Assembly: GCA_965200925.1 (NCBI GenBank)
Contig: OZ241738.1
Coordinates: 2,852,001 to 2,916,000, forward strand
Source: WTGU01 sp965200925
Lineage (GTDB): Bacteria > Pseudomonadota > Alphaproteobacteria > UBA828
Direction: 5' to 3'
DNA: 64,000 nucleotides
Numbering within the stretch: position 1 is the stretch's first letter; each line of letters begins with the position of its first letter. Below are positions 16,567 through 25,541 of the stretch, in pieces. Made by a program: the position numbers and the translations under genes. Below the pieces are notes generated by a model that did no database searches, was not told the origin of the DNA, and was given only the letters and a program-made list of their open reading frames with translations.

Positions 16567-19149
16567 ATGAGCATCGCTTGGGCGAAATCGCCAAAGGCAA
16601 CAGGAGCGGTCGCTCCTCTCCGTCTCGACCTGACCGACCACAGCGTGGATGTTGCCGCCGTCGCGGAAGGGTTGATGACCATCGCGACCGTTCGGCACCG
16701 CCTGGAGGCGCTGGCAGAACGCCGACTCACAGAGACCGACATCGCGAGGGCAGGGTTCTTCGTCGGTCTTCACGACATCGGGAAAGTCAATCATGGGTTC
16801 CAAGCGAGGCTGCGCGGGGAAAAACCGGACGCCGGACATATCGGCCCCGTCTGGTCCATCGTCTGCGATTCGGTACCCGACCGCTCGCTGCGGAGAGACA
16901 TTCACAAGGCCTTGCGCAGAAGGGACTGGAAGGGCTGGTTCGCCGACAAGGAGGACGAAGCAGCCTACTGGAACGCGGTGTTCGCCCATCATGGAGGCGC
17001 GCCTCGCGGCGGCGACCGGCCTGATCCGAACCTATGGAAGGAACAGAACGGCTATTCGCCCCTTTCGGCTCTCGCCGATACGGCAACCATGCTCAGGGCC
17101 ATGTTTCTCGCCGCGTTCGACGAAACCGCGACGACTCCACTGCCCTCCGCGCCGCGCTTCATGCATGCCATGGTCGGCTTGGTTACGCTGGCGGACTGGC
17201 TCGGTTCGGACCGGTGCGTTTTCGCGTTTCCCTGCGAGGGCGCGCCGACTGGTAAGGAGCGGATTCCATGGGCGCGCAAGGAGGCCGCGGCGCTACTGCG
17301 CCGCCGCTGGCTCGATCCGGGCGTGGCGCGGCAAGCGCCGGTCCCCGCCGCCTTCGCCGACCTCTTCCCGGACTTTTCGGAGCTGCGGCCGGCACAGGAA
17401 GCACTATGGGAAACGCCGTTGCCAAGCGCCGGGCAAGTCGTGGTGCTGGAGGCGGAGACCGGCTCCGGCAAGACCGAGGCCGCGATGCTGCATTTCTTCC
17501 GGCTGTTCCGAGCCGGTGAGGTGGACGGCTTCTATTTCGCGCTGCCGACCCGAGCGGCGGCCGCGCAGATTCATCGGCGGGTGACGAAAACGTTGCGACG
17601 GTGGTTCGGGGGCGCGGCACCACCGGTGGGGCTAGCCGTTCCCGGCTATCTGCGAGTCGATGCCGAGGAAGGCTCGAGCCTGCCGGAACAGGCCGGCACA
17701 CTCTGGCCCGACGAGACGGATACCGATCGCGTGTGGGCGGTGGAACGTCCGAAGCGGTATCTCAGCGGCGCGGCGATGGTCGGAACGGTGGATCAACTGC
17801 TGCTCGGCGGTTTGCAAGTGAAGCACGCGCATCTCCGTTCCGGCCCGATGCTGCGCCTGCTGCTGGTCGTCGATGAGGTGCACGCTTCCGACGCTTACAT
17901 GACCGAAATCCTGCGCAACGTGCTGGATCAACACTCGCGGGCCGGCGGCCATGCCCTGCTGATGTCGGCGACGTTGGGCGCACTGGCGCGGCTGCGCTTT
18001 CTGGCTCCCGGCAAGCGGGTGGAAGCGCAAGAGGAGCCGCCCCTCGCGGAAGCTGTCGCATCGCCCTACCCCGCCGTTCAACGAACGGGTGAGGCGCAGC
18101 GGCCTCTCTCCGGCGATGACCGGGAGAAGCGGGTGAGCGTCCGTCTGCGTGATCACGGAGCGCTCGATTCCGTCCTGGCGCAGATCAAGCGACAGGCGGA
18201 AGACGGCGGCGCTGTGCTGTTCATCCGCAACACCGTGCGCGACGCGCAGGATGCCTTCCGGCGCCTGGAAGGCTTCGGCGCGCCGTTGCTACGCTGCAAG
18301 GGAGTGGCCACACCGCACCACGGCCGCTACGCGCCGGAGGACCGGCGCCGGCTGGACGAGGCGCTGGAGCGCGCGTTCGGGAAGGAGTGCCGGGCCGGCG
18401 TCGTCGCCGTGACCACGCAGACTGCGGAGCAATCGCTCGACATATGCGCTGACCGGCTGGTCACCGACATCGTGCCGGGCGATGTGCTGCTGCAACGCAT
18501 CGGCCGTCTGCATCGCCACGCGCTCGCCCGGCCGGCCGGATTCGAGACGCCGATGGTCGAAGTCCTCGTTCCGACGGTGGAGGAACTGGCCCGGCATGTC
18601 CGAGAGAAGGGCGATGTCGGCGGTCAAACGCCGATGGGACTGGGCCGCATTTACCGTAACATGCTCGGCGTGCTGGCGACGCAGCGATGGCTGGCCGAGC
18701 GCGATACCCTCGACATCCCCGGCGACAACCGCGCGCTGGTCGAGGCGGCGACGCACGACGAAAGCCTGTACGCGCTCGCGAACGAGCTCGGCCCACCATG
18801 GGGCGCCCATTTGGAAATGGAGCTCGGGGCAGCACTCGGCGAGGGCATGACGGCGCGCTCGGTGCTGCTAGACTGGTGCGAATCGCTGCTCGTGAATCGG
18901 CCGCTGGACGACCACCGGATCAAAACGCGGTTGGGACTGGACGACCGTCGAGTCGACCTGCCCGAACCCTGCGTGGGCCCTTTCGGCGCACAGGTTCGAA
19001 GTTTCACGCTGCCGGGATGGATGGCCGGAGACTTGCCCCCCGATACCGAACTGGCGGACCTCTCCGCTTCCGATGACGAAATCCAGTTCCGGCTGGGCGC
19101 ATACCGTTATCGCTACGACCGCCTGGGCCTGACGAGGATCGACGATTGA
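16567..19149 (+). CDS. cas3: CRISPR-associated helicase/nuclease Cas3 (type I-E)
   Basis: An 860-residue effector nuclease-helicase that is recruited by Cascade and degrades target DNA. N-terminal HD nuclease: His 25 (DHSVDVAA), His 69-Asp 70 (LHDIGKVNHGF), His 141-His 142 (FAHHGG), Asp 210 (LADWLGSD). Superfamily 2 helicase: Walker A ETGSGKT (297-303), DEVH box (436-439), SAT (467-469), and QRIGRLHRH near 640. The length is normal. The ATG at 16567 (MSIAWAKSP) fits the family; GGGAG lies upstream. It opens the cas operon; the 124-bp gap to cas8e is the largest in it. The broken IS ends about 40 bp upstream, so the original cas promoter region has probably been lost or changed. Confidence 0.95.
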   Translation: MSIAWAKSPKATGAVAPLRLDLTDHSVDVAAVAEGLMTIATVRHRLEALAERRLTETDIARAGFFVGLHDIGKVNHGFQARLRGEKPDAGHIGPVWSIVCDSVPDRSLRRDIHKALRRRDWKGWFADKEDEAAYWNAVFAHHGGAPRGGDRPDPNLWKEQNGYSPLSALADTATMLRAMFLAAFDETATTPLPSAPRFMHAMVGLVTLADWLGSDRCVFAFPCEGAPTGKERIPWARKEAAALLRRRWLDPGVARQAPVPAAFADLFPDFSELRPAQEALWETPLPSAGQVVVLEAETGSGKTEAAMLHFFRLFRAGEVDGFYFALPTRAAAAQIHRRVTKTLRRWFGGAAPPVGLAVPGYLRVDAEEGSSLPEQAGTLWPDETDTDRVWAVERPKRYLSGAAMVGTVDQLLLGGLQVKHAHLRSGPMLRLLLVVDEVHASDAYMTEILRNVLDQHSRAGGHALLMSATLGALARLRFLAPGKRVEAQEEPPLAEAVASPYPAVQRTGEAQRPLSGDDREKRVSVRLRDHGALDSVLAQIKRQAEDGGAVLFIRNTVRDAQDAFRRLEGFGAPLLRCKGVATPHHGRYAPEDRRRLDEALERAFGKECRAGVVAVTTQTAEQSLDICADRLVTDIVPGDVLLQRIGRLHRHALARPAGFETPMVEVLVPTVEELARHVREKGDVGGQTPMGLGRIYRNMLGVLATQRWLAERDTLDIPGDNRALVEAATHDESLYALANELGPPWGAHLEMELGAALGEGMTARSVLLDWCESLLVNRPLDDHRIKTRLGLDDRRVDLPEPCVGPFGAQVRSFTLPGWMAGDLPPDTELADLSASDDEIQFRLGAYRYRYDRLGLTRIDD

Positions 19150-19273
19150 AGGCCCTCGTCCTACTTTTCTGTTCGTCCCGTATAATCTCCGCGGGTGTGT
19201 TGGCGTGCCCGCGCGCCGCCGCCCTTCCGTCCGCCCGAGCGATCGGCCACTCCGAATTGAAGAGCATCGAACC

Positions 19274-20848
19274 ATGCACGACCTGCTGACTTGTCCCATC
19301 GTTCCCGTCGTTCGCGGCGGCGATGGCGGCTTCGTGACCTTGCCGACGCTCTATGCCAAGCTCGTCGGCGATGTCGTCGATTCCTTTCCCGGTCTCGCCG
19401 CGCACCAAGCGCAGGCTTGGTATCAGTTCCTGGTGCAACTCGGAGCCACTGCCTTGCACCAAGGGAGCCGGGATATACTGCCCGCGGAAGCGGACGAGTG
19501 GCGCGGCCTGATCACCGCCCTGACGCCCGAATGCGCCGACACGGCCTGGAGTCTCGTCGTCCCCGACCCGACGGAACCGGCGTTCCTGCAACCGCCGACC
19601 ACCCGCATCAAGGAATTCAAGGAGTATGCGCGCACGCCGGACAAGCTCGACGTACCGGTCACGGCCAAGAACCACGACCGCAAGCAGGCGCAAGCGACCG
19701 GAAGCGCTCCGCACCATTGGCTGTACGCCTTGTTGACCTTGCAGACAGCGCAGGGCTACTCGGGCCGCGGCAACCACGGAATCGCACGCATGAACGGCGG
19801 CCTGTCCAGCCGGATCCTGGTGGACCGGCGCCCGGGACCGCGCTGGGGGCCGCGCGTGTGCCGCGCCATCCGCATGCTGCTTGCCCGGAGAGAGGACGTG
19901 TTGAGGCGGGCCAGCGACGGTCTCTTCCGGAACCAGGGCGGCCTGGTCCTCACTTGGCTCATCCCGTGGGACGGTAAAGACAAAATTTCTCCCGCCACCC
20001 TCGACCCCTACTTTATCGAGGTTTGCCGCCGCATTCGCCTGGAGGCCGGTCGGGACGAACAGTTTCGTGCAGTCGGCCTGCCCTCGGACGGCACACGGGT
20101 GGACGCCAAGGCGCTGAAAGGGAATTTGGCCGATCCTTGGGTCCCCGTCGATCAAAACAAAGATGGCGCCCCTGCATTGACCGTCGGCGCCAACGGCTTC
20201 GACTACCGCTTGGCTCAGAAGATCCTGCTGCAACGCGGCGAGCTCCTGCGGCCGCTCGCGTTGAACGATCTGGACGGGGAAGGAGGCCGGGATTCGGAAA
20301 TTCACATGGCCGTCTTGGTTCGCGGGCAAGGCAAGACGGAGGGACTGCACGAACGCACGATTTCTCTGCCGTACTCGATAGCCGCGCAGCTGGCCGTCAA
20401 GCCAAGCCCGGACGACGACGATGACTCGATACCGCTTGCGGAGCTCTCGAAGAAAATGGTCGACCGGGCCAGTGAGGCGCGAAAGGCGCTCCGGAGTGCC
20501 GTCCTCGTCTACCTCCGAGGGCCGGAGAAACCGGATTTTCAGGATAAGAGCGCCGACCCGATCACGGCATTATACGACCGGGCCATCGACGAACGATTCT
20601 TCGAATCATTGTTCGGCGCCGAGACGACGGAGCAGGGGTTCGAAGCGGCCGGAAAGAACTGGCAAAAGGTCTTGCGCGAACAGGCTGAACGCCGTGCCTA
20701 CGAAGTTTGGGCGTCCACCGCCGCGCCCGCCGCGAGATGCGAGAAGGCGCGCGCGGCTTCCGAATCGGTGTTCTACGGAGGTTTGCGCAAGTGCTTGCCC
20801 GACGCGTTCCCCACCAGCAGCGACTACGGGAGGACATCACATGAATGA
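19274..20848 (+). CDS. cas8e: Cascade large subunit Cas8e (Cse1/CasA)
   Basis: A 524-residue protein of the type I-E large subunit, which recognises the PAM and helps load Cas3. The start MHDLLTCPIVPVVR is typical (N-terminal short loop then strand), with HWLYALLTLQTAQGYSGRGN and IARMNGGLSSR forming the conserved central motif that includes the PAM-contact region. Length is normal for Cse1. The chosen ATG is preceded by only a weak purine stretch. Its 3' end overlaps cse2 by 8 bp, implying translational coupling. Confidence 0.93.
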   Translation: MHDLLTCPIVPVVRGGDGGFVTLPTLYAKLVGDVVDSFPGLAAHQAQAWYQFLVQLGATALHQGSRDILPAEADEWRGLITALTPECADTAWSLVVPDPTEPAFLQPPTTRIKEFKEYARTPDKLDVPVTAKNHDRKQAQATGSAPHHWLYALLTLQTAQGYSGRGNHGIARMNGGLSSRILVDRRPGPRWGPRVCRAIRMLLARREDVLRRASDGLFRNQGGLVLTWLIPWDGKDKISPATLDPYFIEVCRRIRLEAGRDEQFRAVGLPSDGTRVDAKALKGNLADPWVPVDQNKDGAPALTVGANGFDYRLAQKILLQRGELLRPLALNDLDGEGGRDSEIHMAVLVRGQGKTEGLHERTISLPYSIAAQLAVKPSPDDDDDSIPLAELSKKMVDRASEARKALRSAVLVYLRGPEKPDFQDKSADPITALYDRAIDERFFESLFGAETTEQGFEAAGKNWQKVLREQAERRAYEVWASTAAPAARCEKARAASESVFYGGLRKCLPDAFPTSSDYGRTSHE

Positions 20849-21425
20849 TATCGCGCGTGCGGTACCCGAAGCTCCTTCCCCCATCGACACGCCGGAATTC
20901 ATCGGCCGCGTCGTCGCCGCCGTCTCGCGCGCACTGAACGCGGAGCGGATTGGCACCGGTCGTCTCGCCGAGCTTCGCCGAATGGCGTGGCGGGAATTTC
21001 CACCGAGCTTCTGGGATTTCTATCTTGGAAACGTGCCGGTGGAATGGCGCGAACCGAAAGGCCGCGATGACGACAGGACCGATCTCGCTTGGGCCGCCCT
21101 GATCCGCGCCATGGCGGAAGCGGCACCTGATCCTCACCGGCATGACGGGGCCGGAACCTTTGGGGCGGCGCTCGCCGAAACCGGATACGCGGAAGCGCGC
21201 TTCGTTCGCTTCTTGCGGGCCGAGGAAGAAGACTTGGCGCGCGAAACCCGAATCGCCGCCACTTGGCTCGCCAACACCGGGCGCAAGGCGAACTGGTGCG
21301 AGCCGGCGGAATTGATCCTCGGCCGTATCGGGCGTCTCGCCCGTGGCCTGAAAATCCGCCGGCCCGACACCGTGACCCATCGGCTTGCCCGTGACTACTT
21401 CCGCATACAGGCGAAGATGTCCTGA
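20841..21425 (+). CDS. cse2: Cascade small subunit Cse2 (CasB)
   Basis: A 194-residue helical protein, two copies of which form the inner belly of Cascade and stabilise the displaced DNA strand. Recognised by position between cas8e and cas7e and by the pattern GRLAELRRMAWREFPPSFWD, a WAALIRAMAE helix, GAALAETGYAEARFVRFLRA and the end LARDYFRIQAK. The ATG has GGGAGGACATCAC before it. The start overlaps the cas8e stop. Confidence 0.93.
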   Translation: MNDIARAVPEAPSPIDTPEFIGRVVAAVSRALNAERIGTGRLAELRRMAWREFPPSFWDFYLGNVPVEWREPKGRDDDRTDLAWAALIRAMAEAAPDPHRHDGAGTFGAALAETGYAEARFVRFLRAEEEDLARETRIAATWLANTGRKANWCEPAELILGRIGRLARGLKIRRPDTVTHRLARDYFRIQAKMS

Positions 21426-21447
21426 CCCTCGACTGGAGATGAACCCC

Positions 21448-22629
21448 ATGACCGCGAATTTCCTGCAGCTCCACACTCTGACTGGCTATTCCGCCGCGCT
21501 TCTCAACCGCGACGACATCGGCCGGGCGAAGCGCCTGCCGTTCGGCGGCCGTGACCGCATCCGCGTTTCTTCCCAATGCTTGAAGCGCCACTGGCGGGAA
21601 CAGGCTGGCGAATGGTCGCTTGCCGCGCTCGATACCGGCAAGGCCAAGCGCTCCCGGAGGATATTCAGCGACGTCATCGCGCCACGCCTGATGAAGGAGC
21701 GCCAACTTCCGACGGAGCAGATTCTGAACGTTCTGGAGCCCATCCGTTCCGCCGTGCTCGGCAAGAGCGAGAGGGCGCGCTCCGCCGGCAAGGCCGCATC
21801 GGAAAAGGCCGAAGACACGGCGGAGTCCTTCGCCGCACTGCGCACGGAGCAGGTTATCGTCTTCGGCGAACCCGAAATCACGTTCCTCACCGACCTTGCC
21901 GCCAAACTCGTAAAAGACGATCCGGGGGAAACCAAGGATGCCGTGGAGTCGTATTTCAAGGACAAGAAGAGCAGGGACAACCTGAAGGCTCTCGCGCGCG
22001 GCGCCGGCCTGGATGCCGCGCTGTTCGGCCGCATGGTCACCTCGGACGTGATGGCTCGCTACGACGCGGCGGTCCATGTCGCCCACAGCTTCACCGTGCA
22101 CGAGGAAGAGGCGGAACCCGACTATTTCTCGGCCCTGGACGATCTGGTGGCGGAAGAAGGCGAGCTCGGCTCCGGGCACATCAACACGACAGAATTGACC
22201 AGCGGCCTGTTCTACACCTACGTCGTCGTCGATCTGCGGCAATTGGTCAGGAATCTCTCCGGCGACGGAGATCTGGCCAGGAGCACGTTGCAGCGGCTGA
22301 TCCATCTGATCGCCACCGTTTCCCCCGGCGCGAAGCTGGGCGCGACGGCGCCCTACGCCTGTGCCGAACTGGTGCTAGCCGAGTCGGGTGAACGGCAGCC
22401 GCGCACGCTCGCCAACGCTTTCATGGACCCCGTAAGTCGGACGAAAGCGAAGACCGCGGCTGCGAAAGTGCTCGACAATTATCTGGCGCGTTTCGACGCC
22501 ATGTACGGCAAACACGAGGACCGGAGGATCGCCACCATGATCGAACCGGTTCCCGCCCACACCGGCGAGCGGGTGACACTCGACGAACTCGCTTCCTGGG
22601 CGTCGAACCAAATCGAGGATGCGGCGTGA
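21448..22629 (+). CDS. cas7e: Cascade backbone subunit Cas7e (Cse4/CasC)
   Basis: A 393-residue RAMP protein; six copies coat the crRNA spacer. Starts TANFLQLHTLTGYSAALLNR DDIGRAK-type, the diagnostic Cas7e opening, then GGRDRIRVSSQCLKRHWRE. Further conserved segments: HINTTELTSGLFYTYVVVDL, SPGAKLGATAPYACAELVL, and FMDPV. Length is normal. ACTGGAGATGAACCCC precedes the ATG. The stop codon overlaps the cas5e start. Confidence 0.95.
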   Translation: MTANFLQLHTLTGYSAALLNRDDIGRAKRLPFGGRDRIRVSSQCLKRHWREQAGEWSLAALDTGKAKRSRRIFSDVIAPRLMKERQLPTEQILNVLEPIRSAVLGKSERARSAGKAASEKAEDTAESFAALRTEQVIVFGEPEITFLTDLAAKLVKDDPGETKDAVESYFKDKKSRDNLKALARGAGLDAALFGRMVTSDVMARYDAAVHVAHSFTVHEEEAEPDYFSALDDLVAEEGELGSGHINTTELTSGLFYTYVVVDLRQLVRNLSGDGDLARSTLQRLIHLIATVSPGAKLGATAPYACAELVLAESGERQPRTLANAFMDPVSRTKAKTAAAKVLDNYLARFDAMYGKHEDRRIATMIEPVPAHTGERVTLDELASWASNQIEDAA

Positions 22630-23402
22630 TGGATGCGCTGATTCTGCACCTCCAGGCGCCGTTGATGAGCTTCGGCGGACCGCAGATCGACCAGATCGGA
22701 CCGACCGGGAGGTTTCCGACCCTCAGCCAGATCGCCGGCCTGTTGGCGAACGCGCTGGGCTACGACCATCGGGATTGGGACTGGACGCAGGCGTTGCAAG
22801 ACCGCCTGCGGGTTGCGAGCGCCTTGGTGCGGGAAGGGCGGGAATTGCCGGATTACCAGACCGTCAATCTCGGCCAGGAGCATCTGCGCCATCCCGGCTG
22901 GACCACCCGCGGATACGCCGAGCATCGCGACGGCGGAAATGCGCGATTCGAGACCCATATCCGCTATCGCCGATATCGCGCCGACTCGAACGTTGTAACC
23001 GCCGTCGAGCTGGTTCCGGACGACGAAAAGCCGACGCTGACGGACCTCCGGGCTGCGCTCGAACGTCCGGCGCGGCCGCTGTTCCTTGGGCGCAAATCCT
23101 GCCTTCCCGCCGCGCCGGTGCTGGTTGGCATGATCGAAGCGGTGAAAGATCTGGCCGATGCGCTCGCGCGGGCTTCGGTCGTGTTCCCCGACCGTTGGGC
23201 TGAAATCGCGCGAGGGGACGTCTCGCCCGAATCCGAGGTGGAATTGCCTGTCGCCGACGAACGGACGCTGCCGGACGCCGAACGCCTGAAAACCCGGCGC
23301 GTTACTGACTTGCGCGACTGGCGAAATCGCCTGCACGGCGGCGAACGGATCGTCCTGCACCGGCGGCTGAAGCTCGGCACCGTTGCGGAGGAGGCGTCAT
23401 GA
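22629..23402 (+). CDS. cas5e: Cascade subunit Cas5e (CasD)
   Basis: A 257-residue RAMP protein that holds the 5' handle of the crRNA. Opens MDALILHLQAPLMSFGGPQI, the conserved first strand, followed by GRFPTLSQIAGLLANALGY. C-terminal HRRLKLGTVAEEAS. The ATG at 22629 shares its first base with the last base of the cas7e stop; a GTG one codon earlier is a possible alternative. The stop overlaps the cas6e start (ATGA). Confidence 0.93.
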   Translation: MDALILHLQAPLMSFGGPQIDQIGPTGRFPTLSQIAGLLANALGYDHRDWDWTQALQDRLRVASALVREGRELPDYQTVNLGQEHLRHPGWTTRGYAEHRDGGNARFETHIRYRRYRADSNVVTAVELVPDDEKPTLTDLRAALERPARPLFLGRKSCLPAAPVLVGMIEAVKDLADALARASVVFPDRWAEIARGDVSPESEVELPVADERTLPDAERLKTRRVTDLRDWRNRLHGGERIVLHRRLKLGTVAEEAS

Positions 23403-24289
23403 GCGAGCTCCACCTTCTCCGGCTGCCGGTAAAGACGCGCGGATTCGTCGAATGGGCGCGGGAAAAGAGATATCTGGACACGCCGCCAGGCGACGGCCAA
23501 GGCAAGCCGCGCGACGCCGACCTCGGCTATGCGCTGCACGCGCTGACGACCGGCTTGTTCGGCCGGGAGGCTCCGCGCCCCTTCTGTCTGCCGCCGCTCG
23601 GCCGGCGGGAACGACGACGGAACGACACGCGGAACGCGCTGTTGGAAGTCTGGGGTTACGCCCACCGGCCGGCCGACGCCTTGAACGAGGTGGCCAGACT
23701 TGCAAGCGACGATCTCTCCACGATGATCGAATGGGACCGGTTCCGTTCGAAGCGCATGCCCGCCGTATGGCCCGAAGGCATCCATTTGCGCTTCGAACTG
23801 AGGGCCTGCCCGGTGAAGCGGCGGTTGGCGAAGCGTCCGCTCTCGACCCGGAGCGACGGTCCGATGAGATCGGTCGTTTTTGGCGACGATCGGAAGCGCG
23901 AGATGGACGCATACCAGCTCGTCGCGGCGCGCGCGGCGAAAAACGGCACGGATGCACCCGCCCGCGACGATGTTTACGTCCAGTGGCTCGCCGAACGCTT
24001 TGCCCCTTCACCGGGAAACGATCCGCCACGAGCCGCCGCTCTCGTTCGCGAAGAAGAGCACGACCGGTACAATGTCCGCGTCGACTCATGGCGCTCCACG
24101 CGCCTTCTGCGGCGGCCACTACGCAACGGCGGCGAAAGGCGCGAATCCCACTGGCTCACGCGACCGGACGTGCGTTTTTCCGGTGTATTGAGAGTTGTCG
24201 AATCGGAAGCCTTCTCCCGCATGCTCGCCAGCGGTGTCGGCCGGCATTGCGGCTTCGGCTTCGGGATGTTGTTGCTGAAGCCGGCTTGA
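23399..24289 (+). CDS. cas6e: crRNA-processing endoribonuclease Cas6e (CasE)
   Basis: A 296-residue RAMP endonuclease that cuts pre-crRNA within each repeat hairpin and stays on the 3' stem. Double ferredoxin fold with the C-terminal glycine-rich loop GVGRHCGFGFGMLLLKP, the hallmark of Cas6. The middle is longer than in E. coli Cas6e (about 199 residues), including a basic CPVKRRLAKRPLS stretch. Overlaps cas5e by 4 bp. Its substrate should be the hairpin CCCCGC...GCGGGG of the repeat downstream. Confidence 0.92.
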   Translation: MSELHLLRLPVKTRGFVEWAREKRYLDTPPGDGQGKPRDADLGYALHALTTGLFGREAPRPFCLPPLGRRERRRNDTRNALLEVWGYAHRPADALNEVARLASDDLSTMIEWDRFRSKRMPAVWPEGIHLRFELRACPVKRRLAKRPLSTRSDGPMRSVVFGDDRKREMDAYQLVAARAAKNGTDAPARDDVYVQWLAERFAPSPGNDPPRAAALVREEEHDRYNVRVDSWRSTRLLRRPLRNGGERRESHWLTRPDVRFSGVLRVVESEAFSRMLASGVGRHCGFGFGMLLLKPA

Positions 24290-24323
24290 GCACCGCTCGA
24301 ACGTAACGAAGAGCGGAACAGCT

Positions 24324-25208
24324 ATGGTGCTCGCGGGTCGTCTGGGGATCGAAACCGCGCGCATCCCGCATTCCGACCGCCACGGCTTGCTCTGGCTCGC
24401 GCGCGGGCACCTTTCCGTCGAGGATGGCGCGTTGCGCTTCCAGACGGTCGGCAGCGGCGACCTTGAGGCGGGCAATTACGCCATCCCGTTCCAGATGGTC
24501 TCGATGTTGCTGCTCGGCCCCGGCAGCACGGTAAGCCACGATGCATTGCGGCTTTGCGCGCGGCATGGAACCTGCCTGATGGCGGTAGGCGACGACGGGG
24601 TGCGGGCTTATACTGCTCCCCCCCTCGGCTCGAATGACTCCGGCATCGCCCGCCGCCAAGCCAAACTCTGGGCCGACGACGCGAGCCGCCTTGGCGTCGC
24701 GCGGCGCCTTTATGCTTGGCGGTTGGGCCGTATCCTCCCCCACCGCGACCTTGATGTGCTGCGCGGCATTGAGGGCGCCCGGATGAAGACACTCTATCGG
24801 ACGATCGCCCAGCAGTACGGCATCGCCTGGAAGGGGCGAAGATATGATCGGTCCGACCCGGAGGCGGCCGATACGCCAAATCAAGCCATCAACCACGCCG
24901 CCACGGCGGTGGAAGCCGCCGCCTCCATCGCCGTAACCAGCGTCGGAGCCCTGCCGCAGCTCGGCTTCATCCACGAAGCTTCCGGCATCGCGTTCGTTCT
25001 GGACATCGCGGACCTTTACCGCGGCGAGGTAACCCTCCCGGTCGCCTTCGGCGCTACGCGGGCTTACGAACGCGAGCCGACCATGCCCTTGGAGCGGCGT
25101 GTTCGCCGCTTGGCCGGAACGGAATTTCGCCGCAAGAAACTGATCCCGGCGATGATCGATCGCATAAAGGAGTTGTTCGATGCCGATGTGCGTGGTGGTG
25201 ACCCGTGA
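24324..25208 (+). CDS. cas1: CRISPR integrase Cas1 (type I-E)
   Basis: A 294-residue metal-dependent integrase that with Cas2 inserts new spacers at the leader end. Family features: ARIPHSDRHGLLWLARGHL, LGPGSTVSHDALRLCARHGT, TLYRTIAQQYGIAWKGR, NHAATAVEAAASIAVTSVG (helix with the first metal ligands), LGFIHEASGIAFVLDIADLY (conserved His and Asp). Length is normal for the I-E branch. Its 3' end overlaps cas2 by 29 bp. Confidence 0.95.
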   Translation: MVLAGRLGIETARIPHSDRHGLLWLARGHLSVEDGALRFQTVGSGDLEAGNYAIPFQMVSMLLLGPGSTVSHDALRLCARHGTCLMAVGDDGVRAYTAPPLGSNDSGIARRQAKLWADDASRLGVARRLYAWRLGRILPHRDLDVLRGIEGARMKTLYRTIAQQYGIAWKGRRYDRSDPEAADTPNQAINHAATAVEAAASIAVTSVGALPQLGFIHEASGIAFVLDIADLYRGEVTLPVAFGATRAYEREPTMPLERRVRRLAGTEFRRKKLIPAMIDRIKELFDADVRGGDP

Positions 25209-25500
25209 CGTTCCTTCGCGTTTTCGCGGCTTCTTGGCCAGCTGCATGTTGGAGATCGCGCCCGGGGTTTACACCCAACCCGACATGTCCGCCGGCGTGC
25301 GCGAGCGGATCTGGAGCGTGCTCGACGACTGGTGGACCGTGTATCGTCAGGGTTCGGTCGTCATGACTTGGGCCGCTCCGGGCGCGGCTCGACGGCAAGG
25401 GGTGCTGACGCTCGGCGAACCGCCGATGGATTTGATAGAATACGACGGCCTGCACATCGCGAGGCGGACGCTGCGCGATGATCGCGGCAGCGCTCCTTGA
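25180..25500 (+). CDS. cas2: CRISPR adaptation protein Cas2 (type I-E)
   Basis: A 106-residue Cas2e: MCVVVTRDVPSRFRGFLASC, then EIAPGVYTQPDMSAGVRERI-type, and C-terminal ARRTLRDD tail, typical of the I-E form. It dimerises to bridge two Cas1 dimers in the spacer-integration complex. Overlaps cas1 by 29 bp and ends 41 bp before the first repeat, so the leader must be very short or extend into this gene. Confidence 0.93.
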   Translation: MPMCVVVTRDVPSRFRGFLASCMLEIAPGVYTQPDMSAGVRERIWSVLDDWWTVYRQGSVVMTWAAPGAARRQGVLTLGEPPMDLIEYDGLHIARRTLRDDRGSAP

Positions 25501-25541
25501 CATCGTAAATATCCAGTGGCATAAGGGTCTTACACCTCAGG
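25501..25541 (+). promoter_or_regulatory. CRISPR leader-proximal spacer between cas2 and array
   Basis: 41 bp, more AT-rich than the surroundings, directly before the first repeat. By position and repeat orientation (CCCCGC-loop-GCGGGG-AT..ACC, as in E. coli I-E) this is the leader end where new spacers enter. It is shorter than usual leaders, so part of the leader function may lie in the cas2 3' end. Confidence 0.5.

Noticed and set aside
16567..25500. cas4 or a second adaptation gene
   Set aside because: None present; type I-E loci normally lack cas4.
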